6,398 bases of DNA, from contig SKHU01000022.1 of assembly GCA_007116755.1 (NCBI GenBank), positions 1 to 6,398 of the forward strand. The letters are read 5' to 3'. Below the pieces are notes generated by a model. That model had not been told where the DNA came from. It ran no database searches and saw only the letters and a program-made list of their open reading frames with translations. The stretch's first letter is position 1. Every line of letters starts with the position of its first letter. The stretch is from Alphaproteobacteria bacterium (GTDB lineage: Bacteria > Pseudomonadota > Alphaproteobacteria > Micavibrionales > CSBR16-224). This document shows positions 5,861 through 6,398 of this stretch, in pieces. Both the position numbers and the translations under genes were made by a program.

Positions 5861-6398
5861 AGCCGATATGATAACTCAGCTCCGCAGGGCAGGTGATGTC
5901 CCAGACTGCGAAATCGGCTGATTTTCCCGCCTCCAGCGTGCCGCATTGTTTTTCAATTCCCAGCGCCCTGGCCGCGTTGCGCGTCATCCCTGCCAGCGCT
6001 TCGGCGGGGGTCAGCCCGAAAAACGTGCAGCCCATATTCAGCATCAAAAGCGCCGAGGTGACGGGGGAGGAACCCGGATTGCAATCCGTCGCCAGCGCAA
6101 TATCCACGCCGTGTTTACGCAGCAAATCCACGGGCGGTTTTTTTGTTTCCTTCAGGAAATAAAACGCGCCGGGCAGCAGCACCGCCACCGTTCCTGCGGC
6201 CGCCATTTTTTTAATGCCTTCTTCATTCGTATATTCGATATGATCGGCGGAGAGTGCAGCATAATCCGCCGCCAAAGCGCCGCCGCCCTGATCGGAAAGC
6301 TGGTCGGCATGCAGCTTGACCGGCAGGCCGAGTTTTTGCGCCGCATCAAAAACCCGTGCAACCTGCTGCGGGGTGAAGGCGATTTTCTCGCCGAACGC
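5802..6398 (-). CDS. hutI: Imidazolonepropionase, C-terminal half (5' end outside window)
   Basis: Hydrolyses 4-imidazolone-5-propionate to N-formimino-L-glutamate, the third step of histidine degradation; a cytosolic metal-dependent member of the amidohydrolase superfamily. The frame is open to the window edge: 198 residues plus stop out of about 400 usual. Visible residues show KLHADQLSD (28-36, metal ligand H30), LSADHIEY (49-56, with H53 and E55), LLPGAFYFL (74-82), LATDCNPGSSP (102-112, metal ligand D105), GMTRNAARALG (137-147) and the C-terminal LEAGKSADFAVWD (155-167). Ligand roles are from the known family. The apparent start at 6275 is an internal TTG (Leu), not the real start. It runs opposite to hutG, so the two are not in one operon here. 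The N-terminal HxH metal motif lies beyond the window. Confidence 0.97.
   Translation of the reverse strand, partial: AFGEKIAFTPQQVARVFDAAQKLGLPVKLHADQLSDQGGGALAADYAALSADHIEYTNEEGIKKMAAAGTVAVLLPGAFYFLKETKKPPVDLLRKHGVDIALATDCNPGSSPVTSALLMLNMGCTFFGLTPAEALAGMTRNAARALGIEKQCGTLEAGKSADFAVWDITCPAELSYHIGFNPVQEVVHCGKTLPLQNQ

Noticed and set aside
6152..6361. 69-codon minus-strand frame overlapping hutI
   Set aside because: It is in another frame across the metal-binding core of hutI, which is clearly the coding frame.

Overview
The window looks like a piece of a proteobacterial chromosome, most likely alphaproteobacterial. This is a family-level impression from the three conserved proteins, and no species can be named. 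It carries two conserved metabolic blocks separated by a short AT-richer insert of two uncharacterised genes. All five main genes read through without frameshifts, but the first and last are cut by the window edges.

Left block (1-3213, +): the C-terminal ~87% of a B12-dependent methionine synthase (metH). The homocysteine (partial), folate, B12-cap, cobalamin and AdoMet-activation modules are all recognisable. It makes methionine from homocysteine and methyl-tetrahydrofolate.

Middle (3214-4906): lower-GC DNA. My hand counts on sample 60-base lines give 33-47% G+C here, against 47-68% in flanking genes. It holds a 271-codon gene with two Sel1-like repeats behind an unrecognised N-terminal region (3485-4300), and a 122-codon gene of unknown family (4462-4830). 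Each is preceded by a diverged copy of the same intergenic sequence: a TTGACAC-containing block of at least 37 bp at 76% identity, then an exact GTATTGTGTCCC. The non-coding stretches also hold several small hairpins and an 11-bp perfect tandem duplication.

Right block (4907-6398): hutG (N-formylglutamate deformylase, +) and the C-terminal half of hutI (imidazolonepropionase, -). They converge and overlap tail to tail by 59 bp. HutI opens the imidazolone ring and HutG performs the last step of the five-step histidine degradation route (glutamate plus formate), which implies a formiminoglutamate deiminase (HutF) elsewhere. Just upstream of hutG is a possible 37-codon GTG-started leader ORF with a consensus Shine-Dalgarno. 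Its stop overlaps the hutG start (ATGA).

The best candidate for something undescribed is the middle insert: two unfamiliar genes, each with the same duplicated leader. The sequence alone does not show its function, and I do not claim a defence or toxin system.
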